Shown here in pieces: positions 35,558-36,596 of a stretch of 36,596 nucleotides of DNA (the stretch's first letter is position 1; each line of letters opens with the position of its first letter). The DNA comes from Arenicellales bacterium (GTDB lineage Bacteria > Pseudomonadota > Gammaproteobacteria > Arenicellales > JAANXG01). The DNA lies in the NCBI GenBank assembly GCA_030066885.1, contig JASJAT010000038.1:1-36596 (forward strand). The letters run 5' to 3'. The notes below the pieces were generated by a model. That model was not told the DNA's origin. It was given only the letters and a program-made list of their open reading frames with translations, and made no database searches. Both the position numbers and the translations under genes were made by a program.

Positions 35558-36526
35558 ATGACAAATACAATCAAGACCATTGGTATTGTGGGGACGGGTG
35601 TCATCGGTGCCGGTTGGGCAGCAAGATGCCTTGCTCGCGGGATGGAAGTCATTGCCTCCGATCCAGGCCCGAGCGCCGAATCGCAACTAAGGCAAAAGAT
35701 CGACAACGCTGAGCCCGCAATGACTAAACTCGGCCTTCAGACCGATGGCATGCATCAGCGGCTAAGGTTCGTTGAAGACTTAGACGCGCTCTGTGGTGCT
35801 GTTGATTTCATTCAAGAAAGCGCGCCGGAGAACGAAGACCTGAAGCGTAAGTTGCATACCCAACTCGATGCCGCTACACCTCAACACGTTGTCATCGCCT
35901 CCAGCTCATCCGGCTTACTGCCAAGTCGGATTCAATCGGATTGTGAACACCCCGAGCGCGTCGTTATAGGGCATCCCTTTAACCCGGTATATCTTTTGCC
36001 TTTGGTCGAAGTGCTCGGTGGCGACCGGACCAGCAACGAAGCCATTGACACAGCAATAGATTTTTATCGTCGCCTGGATATGCACCCATTGCGCGTTCGA
36101 ACGGAGGTTCCAGGCTACATCTCCGACCGCTTGCAAGAGGCATTATGGCGCGAAGCTTTACATATGATCTCGGAGGGTACAGCGACTACTGAAGAAATTG
36201 ATGATGCAATCATCTATGGACCGGGTCTACGGTGGGCTTTTATGGGCACGTGTCTGACTTTTCACCTGGCGGGGGGTGACGCCGGTATGCGCCACATGCT
36301 GGATCAATTCGGTCCAGCTCTCAAGCTACCCTGGACCAAGTTAGAAGCACCGGACTTAACCGAGCAACTAATCGACCGAATGGTTAGCGGTACCCAAGCT
36401 CAGGCATCAGGACGATCGGTCAAAGAATTGGAACGGCTCAGGGATGATTGCTTGATCGCTATTATGCAGGCCTTAGCACAATTCGACTACGCCGCTGGAC
36501 GTACCCTGCCCAAACCGATTGAATAG
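35558..36526 (+). CDS. L-carnitine dehydrogenase-like 3-hydroxyacyl-CoA dehydrogenase family protein
   Basis: 322 aa; IGIVGTGVIGAGWAARCLARGMEV Rossmann motif, GHPFNPVYLLPLVEVLGG, GPGLRWAFMGTCLTFHLAGG. Confidence 0.88.
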   Translation: MTNTIKTIGIVGTGVIGAGWAARCLARGMEVIASDPGPSAESQLRQKIDNAEPAMTKLGLQTDGMHQRLRFVEDLDALCGAVDFIQESAPENEDLKRKLHTQLDAATPQHVVIASSSSGLLPSRIQSDCEHPERVVIGHPFNPVYLLPLVEVLGGDRTSNEAIDTAIDFYRRLDMHPLRVRTEVPGYISDRLQEALWREALHMISEGTATTEEIDDAIIYGPGLRWAFMGTCLTFHLAGGDAGMRHMLDQFGPALKLPWTKLEAPDLTEQLIDRMVSGTQAQASGRSVKELERLRDDCLIAIMQALAQFDYAAGRTLPKPIE

Positions 36527-36537
36527 AAAGCGTACTA

Positions 36538-36596
36538 GGGGTCAGGTTCGATTGATTTTCGGCGGTGTCCTAGGTAAATCAATCGAACCTGACCCC
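36538..36596. repeat. Perfect 21-bp inverted repeat element GGGGTCAGGTTCGATTGATTT
   Basis: GGGGTCAGGTTCGATTGATTT (36538-36558), 17-nt spacer, AAATCAATCGAACCTGACCCC (36576-36596). Confidence 0.9.

Noticed and set aside
1-36596. CRISPR array, tRNA, rRNA, prophage or transposase genes
   Set aside because: No regularly spaced direct repeats, tRNA-like cloverleaf, rRNA segments or transposase ORFs were recognised; the dispersed palindromes are irregularly spaced.

Overview
The window reads as a dense catabolic island for methylated amines and compatible solutes, probably from a (marine?) proteobacterium; taxonomy is inferred from gene content only. Left half: a BHMT-like homocysteine S-methyltransferase truncated at the left edge, a non-pyrrolysine MttB-superfamily methyltransferase, and a tightly packed minus-strand operon. 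That operon encodes a corrinoid protein, a PF13769-like small protein, a MetV-like protein, MTHFR, a CH3-THF:corrinoid methyltransferase, a GFA-family protein and a RACo/ASKHA corrinoid reactivase. It lies directly downstream of MFS - creatinase - heterotetrameric sarcosine oxidase (soxBDAG) - isochorismatase-family hydrolase. A GlxA/GbdR-type AraC regulator sits convergent to the operon. Right half: an orphan M24 hydrolase, a Dpp-type ABC transporter, an enolase-superfamily enzyme, a eutBCDE (doeA/doeB) ectoine/hydroxyectoine-type cluster without eutA, and a carnitine dehydrogenase / BKACE pair. The most interesting signals are: (i) an apparently complete corrinoid methyl-transfer route joined to O2-using sarcosine oxidase; (ii) Arg-rich tails on three of its enzymes against a very acidic N-terminus on the corrinoid protein; (iii) a MITE-like inverted-repeat family (TAAACCGGGGACAGTATACTTTTTAA) whose ends supply the stop codons of six different genes; (iv) several candidate regulatory or structured leaders. 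All calls come from reading motifs and recalling families; no database search or folding program was run.
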